NCBI GenBank assembly: GCA_030447925.1
Contig: JAUJNX010000001.1
Coordinates: 1,203,501-1,267,500 of the forward strand
From: Egibacteraceae bacterium
GTDB lineage: Bacteria; Actinomycetota; Nitriliruptoria; Euzebyales; Egibacteraceae
Length of the DNA stretch: 64,000 bases
Direction: 5' to 3'
Under the pieces are notes generated by a model that was given only the letters and a program-made list of their open reading frames with translations, was not told the DNA's origin and did not search any database. Numbering within the stretch: the first letter of the stretch is position 1; the number at the start of each line of letters is the position of its first letter. The position numbers and the translations under genes are program-made. Of this stretch, positions 42,668-50,845 are shown piece by piece.

Positions 42668-43557
42668 GTTTCAGCCAAGCGCCGCCGGGTTGTTTGGCTC
42701 ATCCCGGACCCAGCGTTGACGAACGCGACCGCCTCCTCGATGACGCCGGCGTCGCGCAGTAGCCGGTGGTGCCCCAGTCCCCTGGTTTCCAGGAATCGGG
42801 AGCCGGGCCAGGCAGCGGCCAGTGTGCGACCATCGGCAAAGTCCACCTGCTGATCGTCCCGATCGTGCACGATCAGCGCCGGCACGCGCAGGTTTGCCGC
42901 CGTCGCATCTGCAGCCAGATCAGCCCACACGCCGGAACCGAAGCGGGCCTCGATCTTGCGTCGCAGGCCCGCGACCGTCCTGGGCGGGAGGTGGAACATG
43001 GCGGCGAATTGGCCGATGGCGTGTTCGAGGCGCACCGCCGACGCCAGCAGGACGACACGCCTCACGACAAGCCCCTCGCGCAAGGCGAGCATGGTCTCGG
43101 CACCGCCCATGGAGTGTGCGATGACGGCGTGGAGTCCGCCAAGCGCGTCGGCCACCGCACGGATGGCCCCGGCGGCTTCGTAGGCGTTGGTGGTACGGCC
43201 GGCGGTCGCGCCGTGCGCGGGCAGGTCGATCCCCACGACCCGATAGCCGGCCTCGGCCAGCGGTGCCACGAACGCTCCCATCCTCGCGCCGGCGTCGCCC
43301 CACCCGTGCACGAGCAGCACGGTGGGGCCGGCCCCTGCCGTGAAGCCATGGATCGTCTGCCCTGCCAAGGGGATGGACAGTGGCGTCGCGTCGCGCAGCC
43401 AGCCGGCCTCGCGCGCCGCGGCAGCGGGTGATGTCCCCGTGCGCCACGGGGTGAACCACAGCTGCCATGCGAACGCGGCACCGGCGCGCGACGACACCGC
43501 ACCGAAGCTGCGGGCGCCCAGCCACAGCAACCGGAGGCCCAGCGCCTCGGTGTTCAT
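42664..43557 (-). CDS. Alpha/beta hydrolase
   Basis: A 297-residue hydrolase: oxyanion HGWGDAGARMG, GYRVVGIDLPAHGATAGRTT, nucleophile in AVIAHSMGGAETM, then PALIVHDRDDQQVDF with the acid and TRGLGHHRLLRD with the histidine. The N-terminal 60 residues hold an additional helical segment (WLGARSFGAVSSRAGAAFAW). Substrate unknown. ATG 43557 overlaps the stop of a 48-codon gene (ATGA), and both are divergent from an HxlR regulator, which probably controls them. Confidence 0.88.
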   Translation of the reverse strand: MNTEALGLRLLWLGARSFGAVSSRAGAAFAWQLWFTPWRTGTSPAAAAREAGWLRDATPLSIPLAGQTIHGFTAGAGPTVLLVHGWGDAGARMGAFVAPLAEAGYRVVGIDLPAHGATAGRTTNAYEAAGAIRAVADALGGLHAVIAHSMGGAETMLALREGLVVRRVVLLASAVRLEHAIGQFAAMFHLPPRTVAGLRRKIEARFGSGVWADLAADATAANLRVPALIVHDRDDQQVDFADGRTLAAAWPGSRFLETRGLGHHRLLRDAGVIEEAVAFVNAGSGMSQTTRRRLAET

Positions 43558-43700
43558 GTCAGCGCCGCGAGCAGCGCGCTCACGTCGGCCGCTGCGGCAG
43601 GCGCCGTCGGCGCCCAGCGGTCCCATCCCGGGTCGAGGTCGTGCATCAGATCCTCGATCGTCAGTCCGAGGTCCAGTCCCTGCTCAGTCCACCCATCCAT
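43554..43700 (-). CDS. 48-codon small protein, coupled to alpha/beta hydrolase
   Basis: A short acidic protein beginning MDGWTEQGLDLGLTIEDLMH and continuing DLDPGWDRWAP, then an Ala-rich helix. Three facts argue that it is real: GAGGAGG lies at a good distance before its ATG, its stop overlaps the hydrolase ATG as ATGA, and it is the first gene after a clear divergent promoter/operator. It has no cysteine pair or membrane segment. Function unknown; it may be a leader or a partner of the hydrolase. Confidence 0.65.
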   Translation of the reverse strand: MDGWTEQGLDLGLTIEDLMHDLDPGWDRWAPTAPAAAADVSALLAALT

Positions 43701-43748
43701 GACGCCCTCCTCAGTGAGTTTCTAAGTAGGACTGACTCTAACCCCATT

Positions 43749-43767
43749 GGGTTGCTTGTTGCAACCC
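43749..43767. promoter_or_regulatory. HxlR operator in the divergent promoter region
   Basis: GGGTTGC-TTGTT-GCAACCC is a perfect 7+5+7 inverted repeat. On the minus strand TTGCAA within it is 17 bases from a -10-like TTAGAG. On the plus strand TATCCT (43774-43779) ends six bases before the HxlR ATG. A bound HxlR dimer would affect both directions. Confidence 0.7.
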
Positions 43768-43785
43768 ACTGCGTATCCTGGGGGT

Positions 43786-44247
43786 ATGGGACGGACGGAT
43801 TTCTCGGCAATGGAATGCTCGGTCGCGCGGACGCTGGATGTCATCGGGGAGCGCTGGTCGTTGCTGATCGTGCGTGACGCCTTCTACGGCGTCCGGCGCT
43901 TCGACGACTTCAGGGCCGATCTCGGCATCGCCCGTAACGTCCTGGCCGACAGGCTCGGGTCACTCGTCGCCCGGGGCGTCCTGGAGCGCCGGCAGTACGA
44001 GGCGCGCCCGCCGCGCTACGAATACGTGCTGACCCCAAAGGGCCGCGAACTGCTGCCCGTGTTGCTCACGATGATGCGGTGGGGCGACCGCTGGGAGGCA
44101 GATGACGACGCCGCGCCGGTGACGCTCACGCACACCACCTGCGAGCACGAAACGACGCCCGTCGTCACCTGCGCGCACTGCGCCCAGGAGCTGAGCTGGG
44201 GGGAGTTGCGCACGGATCCGATCCGTGTGCGCATCCCCGCGCGCTAG
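43786..44247 (+). CDS. HxlR-family winged-helix regulator
   Basis: A 153-residue regulator: CSVARTLDVIGERWSLLIVRDAF is the hallmark HxlR start, RNVLADRLGSLVARGVLERRQY the recognition helix and wing, and GRELLPVLLTMMRWGDRW the dimerisation helix. A C-terminal extension has a zinc-ribbon-like set of cysteines (TTCEHETTP, VTCAHCAQ). HxlR proteins usually sense reactive or aromatic compounds. The palindrome 20 bases upstream is the probable site of autoregulation and of control of the divergent operon. Confidence 0.9.
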   Translation: MGRTDFSAMECSVARTLDVIGERWSLLIVRDAFYGVRRFDDFRADLGIARNVLADRLGSLVARGVLERRQYEARPPRYEYVLTPKGRELLPVLLTMMRWGDRWEADDDAAPVTLTHTTCEHETTPVVTCAHCAQELSWGELRTDPIRVRIPAR

Positions 44248-44655
44248 CCGGCCGGACCGCGCCCAGGTCCACCCGGTCGCCGCGATCGGCGACGACCTGC
44301 GTCGTGAACGCGCCGGCCCGCACCGTCCAGGCCTCGGCCGGGAAGCCGAACATGATCGACTGCGGCCGCGTGTCGGGTTGGCGTGGATCTCGAAGGTGCC
44401 GTCGGGGCGTGACACGGCCCGGCTCAGGATGGACTCCTCGACACCGCCGTCGACCCGTGCGTCGATCACCACGCCGTTGGCGGGATCGGCCGCGGCCTCG
44501 GCGAGCAGGAGCCATGCGGTGCGGTTGATGGCGTAGGTGGACGGGATGTTCGCCCCGTACGCGGGATGGAAGACGCTGCCGTGCTCGAACGTGTACGCGG
44601 TCAGGGCGCCCCGGCGCAGGAGGTCGCGGCGGGACAGGCGGGCAGCGGTGGACAT
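44245..44655 (-). pseudogene. Tat-signal protein of unknown function, frameshifted
   Basis: Begins MSTAARLSRRDLLRRGALTA, a twin-arginine leader, then FEHGSVFHPAYGANIPSTYA, WLLLAEAAADPANGVVIDAR. Near 44,375 the frame changes and continues QSIMFGFPAEAWTVRAGAFT, TQVVADRGDRVDLGAV. The leader runs unusually fast into the mature part, so an internal deletion is also possible. A stop near 44,245 fits only with another one-base shift. No family recognised. Confidence 0.4.
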
Positions 44656-44743
44656 GACAGCAGGCTCCGATGCACGGACGGCTTGCCGCCCTGCTCGCCC
44701 AGGACCCGCCGAACCCTGTCCCGCTCCCTGGTTGTTCGAGGGG

Positions 44744-45832
44744 TTATTCGGGGGTGAGCAGCGGCGTGCTGCGCAGGGAGACCGATTCGTCCTCGTCGCT
44801 GACGTAGAAGAACCGCCCCTGGGCGTCGACGGCGACGCCCTCGATGCGCGGGTTGTCGGCGAACTCGCGCACGAACTGCGCATCCACGCGCCCACCGCCG
44901 GCGCCCGACAGCTTCGTAGAGAAGTGCGTGGACACCGTCGAGGTGCCGCCGTCGTAGCTGTCGCGGATGATGCTGCCCTTGCCCGCGCTGTCGAGGTCAC
45001 CCGTCACGACGTGCAGCGTGTCGCCGAACGTGCACAGGTCGCGCACGCCCGCGAGCGTCCCGTTGCGGCCGACGGCATCGACCTGCCAGATCGCCTCGAC
45101 GGTGGGCAGTTGCCACGGCTGGTCGAACATCGCGTCCCAGTCCGTCAGTTGCACGATCAGCGCCGATCCGTCCGCGCCGACGGGAAACCGCAGGCCCAGC
45201 AGCAACGCGCCGGCGTCCGTGAAGTCGGCTCCCTCGATGTTGACGGTCCAGTCGCCGGGCCGGACGCGGCCTTCCTCGGGCGTGCCCCGCAGCTTGCCGA
45301 TCGTCGCGTCGATGAAGGCAGCGTTCATCTCGTCGGTCATCGCCAGCAGGTCCAGTCCGCTGTCGAGCAGCGCGTCGTTGAGCAGCCGGTGCAGCCTCAG
45401 TTCGGTGTGCACGACGGTGAGCGGGACCGACGGGGCGCCGTCATCGCCGAGCGTGACCTCGGACTCGGCGAAGCGCGCGACCCACTGGACCTTGCGGCGG
45501 ATCGGTCCCACCTTGTGGCCGTGGTGCGAGCCGAAGACGTAGACCCGGCCGTCCCAGATGGCGACGGCCTCGGCGTCCTGCACCGGGCCGTCGTGGCCGA
45601 CGCGCCGGGCGTTCAGGCGCCGGCTCGTCCACCCCTCGTGCAGGGAGGCACCCGCGGCGTGGCCGAGCATCACCACGCACTCCGAAGCGTCGACCTCGTC
45701 GAGCACCGACCACAGGCCCAGGTCCCACCCCAGAGCGTCGAGCAGATCGGGTGAACCGACGCGTTGCAGGCCCGAGGCCTCGTTGGGATCGAGGTCGAGG
45801 TCAGCGAGGCGGTCCGGGCCGGAGGTAGTCAT
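44744..45832 (-). CDS. Hypothetical protein, probable beta-propeller
   Basis: A 362-residue protein without signal peptide or membrane segment. Repeated strands such as AVAIWDGRVYVFGSHHGHKV, TVNIEGADFTDAGALLLGLR, LCTFGDTLHVVTGDLDSAGK and EGVAVDAQGRFFYVSDEDES give a propeller-like pattern of the kind seen in DUF3616-type proteins. The acidic C-terminal segments could bind calcium. No catalytic residue can be named. It is divergent from RNase Z, and both starts lie within 70 bases. Confidence 0.7.
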   Translation of the reverse strand: MTTSGPDRLADLDLDPNEASGLQRVGSPDLLDALGWDLGLWSVLDEVDASECVVMLGHAAGASLHEGWTSRRLNARRVGHDGPVQDAEAVAIWDGRVYVFGSHHGHKVGPIRRKVQWVARFAESEVTLGDDGAPSVPLTVVHTELRLHRLLNDALLDSGLDLLAMTDEMNAAFIDATIGKLRGTPEEGRVRPGDWTVNIEGADFTDAGALLLGLRFPVGADGSALIVQLTDWDAMFDQPWQLPTVEAIWQVDAVGRNGTLAGVRDLCTFGDTLHVVTGDLDSAGKGSIIRDSYDGGTSTVSTHFSTKLSGAGGGRVDAQFVREFADNPRIEGVAVDAQGRFFYVSDEDESVSLRSTPLLTPE

Positions 45833-45884
45833 GGCCCCGGCATACCCATGCGCGCCGCCGTCGAGCCGTGGCGGTGCGGACAGG

Positions 45885-45890
45885 TACCGT
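45885..45890 (+). promoter_or_regulatory. -10-like hexamer for RNase Z
   Basis: TACCGT ends eight bases before the rnz ATG with no Shine-Dalgarno sequence; leaderless layout. Confidence 0.4.
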
Positions 45891-45898
45891 GCGCCGTC

Positions 45899-46864
45899 AT
45901 GCGCGAGCTCATCGTGCTCGGGTCGGCGGCGCAGACGCCGACTCGCGAGCGCAACCACAACGGCTACCTCCTGCGGTGGGACCGCGAGGTCCTGTTGTTC
46001 GACCCGGGTGAGGGGACCCAGCGCCAGATGCTGTTCGCCGGCGTGTCCGCAGCCAAGCTCACGAAGATTCTCATCACCCACTTCCACGGCGACCATTGCC
46101 TCGGGCTGCCCGGCGTCATCCAGCGCCTGTCGCTGGATCAGGCGCGGGGGCCGGTGGACGTGTACTTCCCCGCCGAGGGTCACAAGTTCTTCGACCGCTT
46201 GCGCGGCGCTGCCGCGTTCCGCGAGACGACGCCGTTGCGCGTCTCGCCCTCGCGGCCGGGCACGGTCTTCGGCGGTCCCCCCTTCGTGCTGACGGCTGGT
46301 GCGCTTGACCATCGGATCCCGACGCTCGGGTGGCGCCTGGAGGAACCTTCGCGCCGACACCTGCTGCCCGAGCGCCTCGCGGCACTGGGCCTGGCCGGAC
46401 CCGCCGTCGGCCACCTGCAGCGCGAGGGTTCGGTCGTCGTCGAGGGCCGCGAGGTGGCCCTGGCCGACGTCAGTGAGGAGCGGCAGGGACAGTCCTTCGC
46501 CTTCGTGATGGACACCCGGCTGTGCGACGCGGCGTTCGATCTGGCGCGCGGCGTGGACCTGTTGGTGTGCGAGGCGACGTACCTGGATGCCGACGCCGAC
46601 CTCGCCGAGCGCTACAAGCACCTGACCGCCGGGCAGGCGGGAAGGATCGCCGCCGAGGCGGGGGCGCGGCGGCTGGTCCTGACCCATTTCAGCCAGCGCT
46701 ACGGCGATCCCGAACAGTTCCTGGCACAGGCGCGGGCGCACTTCGACGACGTGGTGGTGGCGGCTGATCTGGCGCGGATCGCCGTTCCGGACCAGCGCCG
46801 CGCGACACTGGCCGCACACGACGGGCAGGAAGCACCCCATGGGACGCAAGCGCTGGACGGTTGA
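45899..46864 (+). CDS. rnz: Ribonuclease Z (tRNase Z)
   Basis: Zinc endonuclease that removes tRNA 3' trailers. The 321-residue product has the short-form length. Blocks: MRELIVLGSAAQTPTRERN, LLFDPGEGTQRQMLFAG, the zinc motif HFHGDH (61-66), an exosite region, EATYLDADADLAERYKHLTA with the histidine, and LVLTHFSQRYGD with the last zinc ligands. The 3' end overlaps the next reading frame by 26 bases, so the two genes are probably co-transcribed. Confidence 0.94.
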   Translation: MRELIVLGSAAQTPTRERNHNGYLLRWDREVLLFDPGEGTQRQMLFAGVSAAKLTKILITHFHGDHCLGLPGVIQRLSLDQARGPVDVYFPAEGHKFFDRLRGAAAFRETTPLRVSPSRPGTVFGGPPFVLTAGALDHRIPTLGWRLEEPSRRHLLPERLAALGLAGPAVGHLQREGSVVVEGREVALADVSEERQGQSFAFVMDTRLCDAAFDLARGVDLLVCEATYLDADADLAERYKHLTAGQAGRIAAEAGARRLVLTHFSQRYGDPEQFLAQARAHFDDVVVAADLARIAVPDQRRATLAAHDGQEAPHGTQALDG

Positions 46865-47783
46865 GCAGGTGCCGGATCTGGCCGGCAAACGCATCCTGAT
46901 CACCGGCGCCAACAGCGGCATCGGCCTGGAGGCGGCACGGGTCTTCGCCCGCCACGGTGCCCTCGTCGTGATCGCCTGCCGGAACACGACCAAGGGCGAA
47001 CAAGCCGCCGGCGACCTCCGCGCCACAGCCGGCGCGGGGGCCACGGTGGAAGTGCTCGAACTCGACCTCGCCGATCTGGCGTCGGTCCAAGCCGCGGCCG
47101 AGGAGTACCGCCGGCGCCACGCCGTTCTCGACGTGCTGGTCAACAACGCGGGGGTCATGGCGTTGCCCTTTCGCGCCACGGTCGACGGCTTCGAGATGCA
47201 GTTCGGGACGAATCACCTCGGCCACTTCGCCCTGACCGGGCACCTGTTGACCGCGCTGCTGGCGGCACCGGGCGCGCGGGTCGTCACCATCTCCAGCGTC
47301 ATGCACCGGCTGGGGCGCATGGACTTCGCCAACCTCGACGCCAGCCGCGGCTACGACAAGTGGGCCGTGTACTCGATGAGCAAGCTCGCCAACCTGCTGT
47401 TCACGCTGGAGCTGCAGCGGCGCGCCGAGGCGGCAGGGCTGGACCTGACCGCCGTGGCCGCGCATCCCGGGTACTCGCGCACGCACCTGCAGAGCACCGG
47501 TCCGCAGATGGCGGGCCGGCGCGTCGGGGCGCAGCTGTGGAAGGTGCTCAACGTCGTGGGCAGTCCGCTGCGCGCGGGGGCTGCCGACGGTGCGAGCGGC
47601 GGTGGCGCCCGACGTGTCCGGCGGCGACTACTACGGGCCGTCAGGTCCCGGCGAGTGCGGGGAACCCGGTGGCCGTGTCGATGACCCGCGCGGCGCGCGA
47701 CCCGCAGACGGCGCACCGCCTGTGGAACGTCTCGCAGGACCTCGACGGGCGTGCGCTACGAACCGCTGGCGGGCGGCGTCTGA
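46839..47783 (+). pseudogene. Retinol dehydrogenase-type SDR, 3' end frameshifted
   Basis: About 314 residues when read with corrections. The first 250 are clean: KRILITGANSGIGLEAARVF, DLASVQAAAEEYRRR, LVNNAGVMALP, TNHLGHFALTGHLL, VVTISSVMHRLG, YSMSKLANLLFTLEL and AAHPGYSRTHLQ. This is the retinol/protochlorophyllide-type SDR subgroup common in actinobacteria. Frame changes near 47,590, 47,665 and 47,745 restore PDVSGGDYYGPSG, ARDPQTAHRLWNVSQDL and VRYEPLAGG before the stop at 47783. The net shift is zero and every piece is family-like, so the gene is probably intact in the organism. Substrate unknown. Confidence 0.85.
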
Positions 47784-47959
47784 TCCCCGGCGCCGGCGGC
47801 CGCCTTGTCGCGGTGCAGGCGCACCCAGAGCGCACCGTGCGCCAGGATGCCGGCGGTCAGGATCGCGGCGGCGGCCCACTGTCCCTGCACGACCGCGACG
47901 ACGACGGCGAGGACCGCACCCGCGACAAGCAGGCCGCGCAGCATGTTGAGCGTCTCCAT
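47756..47959 (-). CDS. Small two-helix membrane protein
   Basis: A 67-residue product with two hydrophobic segments (MLRGLLVAGAVLAVVVAVVQ and AAAAILTAGILAHGALWV) and a basic-then-neutral tail. ATG 47959. No family recognised. It follows the YqgE gene on the same strand and overlaps the convergent SDR by 28 bases. Confidence 0.6.
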   Translation of the reverse strand: METLNMLRGLLVAGAVLAVVVAVVQGQWAAAAILTAGILAHGALWVRLHRDKAAAGAGDQTPPASGS

Positions 47960-48000
47960 GGCCCCACGGTAGGTGGCCCGCGCTGCTTCGCCGCGGGGTG

Positions 48001-48534
48001 TCAGTTCAGCGACGGGTCCTCGGTGATCGTGGAGAACAGCCCGCCCTGGCGCGCCAGCACGCGCACCCACAGCCGGTCGGGGTCGTCGCCGAAGACGTCG
48101 TCGGGGAGTGCGTCGACGACGAACCACCCCCGTCGTCGATCTCGGCCTCGAGTTGCCCACCGCCCCAGCCGGCGTACCCGGCGAACAGCCGCAGCCCCTT
48201 GACCTCCCCGACGAGTGACAGCGGGTCCGAGCGCAGGTCCACGATCGCCACACCGGGCGCAACCGGCTGGACCGATTCCGTCTCGCCGTCGGCGAGCGCG
48301 AGCGCCACGACGGCCTCGGGCTGACCGGGCCGCCGATGAACATGACCTCCGGTGCCGTGGCCAGGAGTGCCAGCGCGGCAGCGTCTCGACGACGTCGGAC
48401 TTGCTGGGGCGGTTCAGCACGATGCCCAGCGCCCCCTCCTCGTTGTGGTCGAGCAGGAGCACCACTGTGTGGGCGAAGTTGGGATCGCCGAGAGCCGGCG
48501 TGGCGACGACGAGTTGGCCGCGAATGTTTTGCAT
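48001..48534 (-). pseudogene. YqgE/AlgH family protein, frameshifted
   Basis: UPF0301 family. It begins GQLVVATPALGDPNFAHTVV, LLDHNEEGALGIVLNRPS, continues in other frames with VMFIGGPVS, LRLFAGYAGWGGGQLEAEI and returns to GWFVVDALPDDVFGDDPDRLW before the stop. About three one-base breaks lie between 48,130 and 48,370. The blocks are in the right order and complete, so the protein is probably intact in nature. The cellular role of the family is not settled. Confidence 0.85.
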
Positions 48535-48592
48535 ACGCGGCCCATGTTCTCCACCGGCGCGCAGGTCATACCTGGACGCCCGGTCACCCTTG

Positions 48593-50650
48593 TCAGCGGG
48601 TGGCGAGGATCGCGGTCGCCGTCCGGCGGGCCAACGCCATGCAGGTCAGCATCGGGTTCGAGCCCGTGGCGGTCGGGAACGCGCTGGTGTCGCCGATCCA
48701 CACGCCCGGCGTGTCGTGCAGCCGACCTCAGGGTCGGCGACGCTGGTGGCGGGGTCCGCGCCCATGCGTGCGGTACCCATCTGGTGGGCACTGCCCACGA
48801 CGCGGTACGGCAGGTGGAACGGCACCGAGCGTCCCCGCTCGACGAAGGACCCGATGCTCGAACCACGTCGCCACATCACCCGCTTGCCGGGCGTGAGGTC
48901 CAGGATCGCGCGAGCACCCGCTGCTTCGTGCAGCCGCGCCATCGACGCGAGTGCCGTACGCATCGTCGCCACATCCCGCGGCTCGTCCAAGGGGTAGGTG
49001 ACGAAGGAAGTCGCCGTTGTCGTCCAGCGTCACGCGGCCGCCCCGACGTCGCGCACCAGGCCGATCCACGACGAGGCACGCCCGAAGCCGCTCATGACGA
49101 CCTTGTGGTCGTGCCCGTTGGGCCAGGGCAGGCCGCCGGCGAGGTAGCCAGGTCCGTACTGCAGCCCCTCGATGAGGAAGCCGTACCCGCCGTTGATGGC
49201 GGCGAACTCGTCGACGATGCGGGTGTGCGGCGCGCCCCACCACGCCTGCTGGTCCTCCTCGTAACTGCCGACCAGGCTGCACACGGGGTGCAGCCGCAGG
49301 TTGGCGCCGACCGCCGGCCCGCCGATGCCCGGACCGCAGCAGGAGGGCGGGCGTCTCCAGCGCCCCGGCCGCGACCACGACCGTCGGCGCCCTGACCGTC
49401 ACGTCCAGGCGCCGGTCGCGCGACGTCATCGTGGCCGTGACACCGGACGCCGTCCCGCCCGAGGTGTCGATGCGGTCGACGCGCGTGCGCACGAGGATCC
49501 GCGCACCGGCCTGCGCCCCGTCGTGCAGGTACGTGTTCAGCGTGCCCTGCTTGCTGCCCGTGCGGTCTCCGAAGTCGATGTGCCCGCGGTCTCGGCGCTG
49601 TAGACGTCGTCGCGGGCGTTGCGGGTCGCGCAGCGCCAGGACCAGCCCAGCGCCTCGGCACCCTGTTCCATGCACGCATTGGGGCCGTTGGCGTCGCTGC
49701 ACGCCAGCGTCGCCGAGATTCGCCCGAGACCGCGCGCAGGTGCTCGTCGAAGGCCGGCGTGTCCACGTCCTTCAAGCCGTGTTCGTCGGCCCACTCACGG
49801 CGCACGCCGTCGGGAGGCATAACGGTGTTCGACCAGTTCACCGTCGACCCGCCGCCGAGCGTCGCCCCGGCGCCGATCTTGATGCGCCCGTCGTCGGACA
49901 GCGTCCACCCTCCGCGCCAGTACATGGCGTCGTAGGCGGCGATCTCGGCGGCCGGGAAGTTGTGCTTCTCGAAGTGCCCGCCCGCCTCGACCACGACGAC
50001 GTCCAGCCCCGCCTGCGCCAGCATCGCGGCGACGACGCTTCCCCTGACCCCGACCCGACGATGCAGACGTCGGCATCCAGGGTGATCCGATCGTCGGCCG
50101 GAGCCGGCACGTAGGGGGCGATGCGAGGACGGTCCGGCGGCGGGGTCACGGCGGGCGGTCCCGGGATACCCGAGCACCTGCCAGTTCGGGTTGCGGCCGT
50201 CGTCGGCTGGCAGGCCGTAGAACAGGCCGGTCACCAGTTCGGCCAGCCCCGCCCACCCCGCGCCAGGTCATGGTCCCCGCGGACGCTGCGCAGCACCGCA
50301 TCGCGCGCGGCGAGTGGCAGCGCCGCAAAGCCCAGCACGCCCAGCAGGTCCAGCAGCCGGACCAGGCCGTCGCGCTGCTCGTCGGGCAGCCGCGTCAGGA
50401 TCCAGCCCGCCGCCGCGCGGTCGATGCCCAGATCGGATGCCGTGCGGGGCCAGAACCCGCCGAACGGGGGCGCGTTCGCCGGCCGCGCCACCGGCGGCAC
50501 GAAGGTGTCGGCGAGGACGCGAATCGTGGCCAGCCGCCGGCGTCCGCGCCGGTCTGCCTCCCACACGGCCGCTGCCTGATCCAGGGCTGCCTTCACCTGT
50601 GCCTCCACGGTCGTTCGGACTTCAGGTTGCCACGAATATGCTCCGGTCAT
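48593..50650 (-). pseudogene. GMC-family FAD oxidoreductase (long-chain alcohol oxidase type), many frameshifts
   Basis: About 686 residues if corrected. The N-terminal 140 residues (ATIRVLADTFVPPVARPANA, LLDLLGVLGFAALPLAARDA) form the helical domain found in fatty-alcohol/cholesterol-oxidase-like GMC enzymes. Then come the FAD motif DVCIVGSGSG with VVVVEAGGHF, KIGAGATLGGGSTVNWSNTV, ATVVVAAGALETPALLLRSG, SAHQMGTARMGADP and the C-terminal GDTSAFPTATGSNPMLT with the catalytic region. The pieces are spread over all three frames with at least six breaks. Whether it is a decayed gene or a poorly sequenced one cannot be told; the intact motifs favour sequence error. Confidence 0.8.
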
Positions 50651-50845
50651 GACGGCGCCCCCCGGTCACCCGAACGCCTCGCCGCCGGGGTGGTGCCCGG
50701 ACGTTCGTCAGTGACGCGGTCGGCGCTCCGTGGGAGGGCGCGCCGGCTGCCGACCGGCGAGAGGCCTGGCTGGACCCGCTCGAAGACGGGCCTAGCGGTG
50801 GTTCCTACGCGGCGGCGTCTCGCGGCCGCCGCGAGCCGCCGTTGA

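Noticed and set aside
50651..50845. Short gene between the GMC oxidoreductase and the S15 hydrolase
   Set aside because: No frame has a start with a ribosome-binding site or protein-like composition; treated as intergenic.
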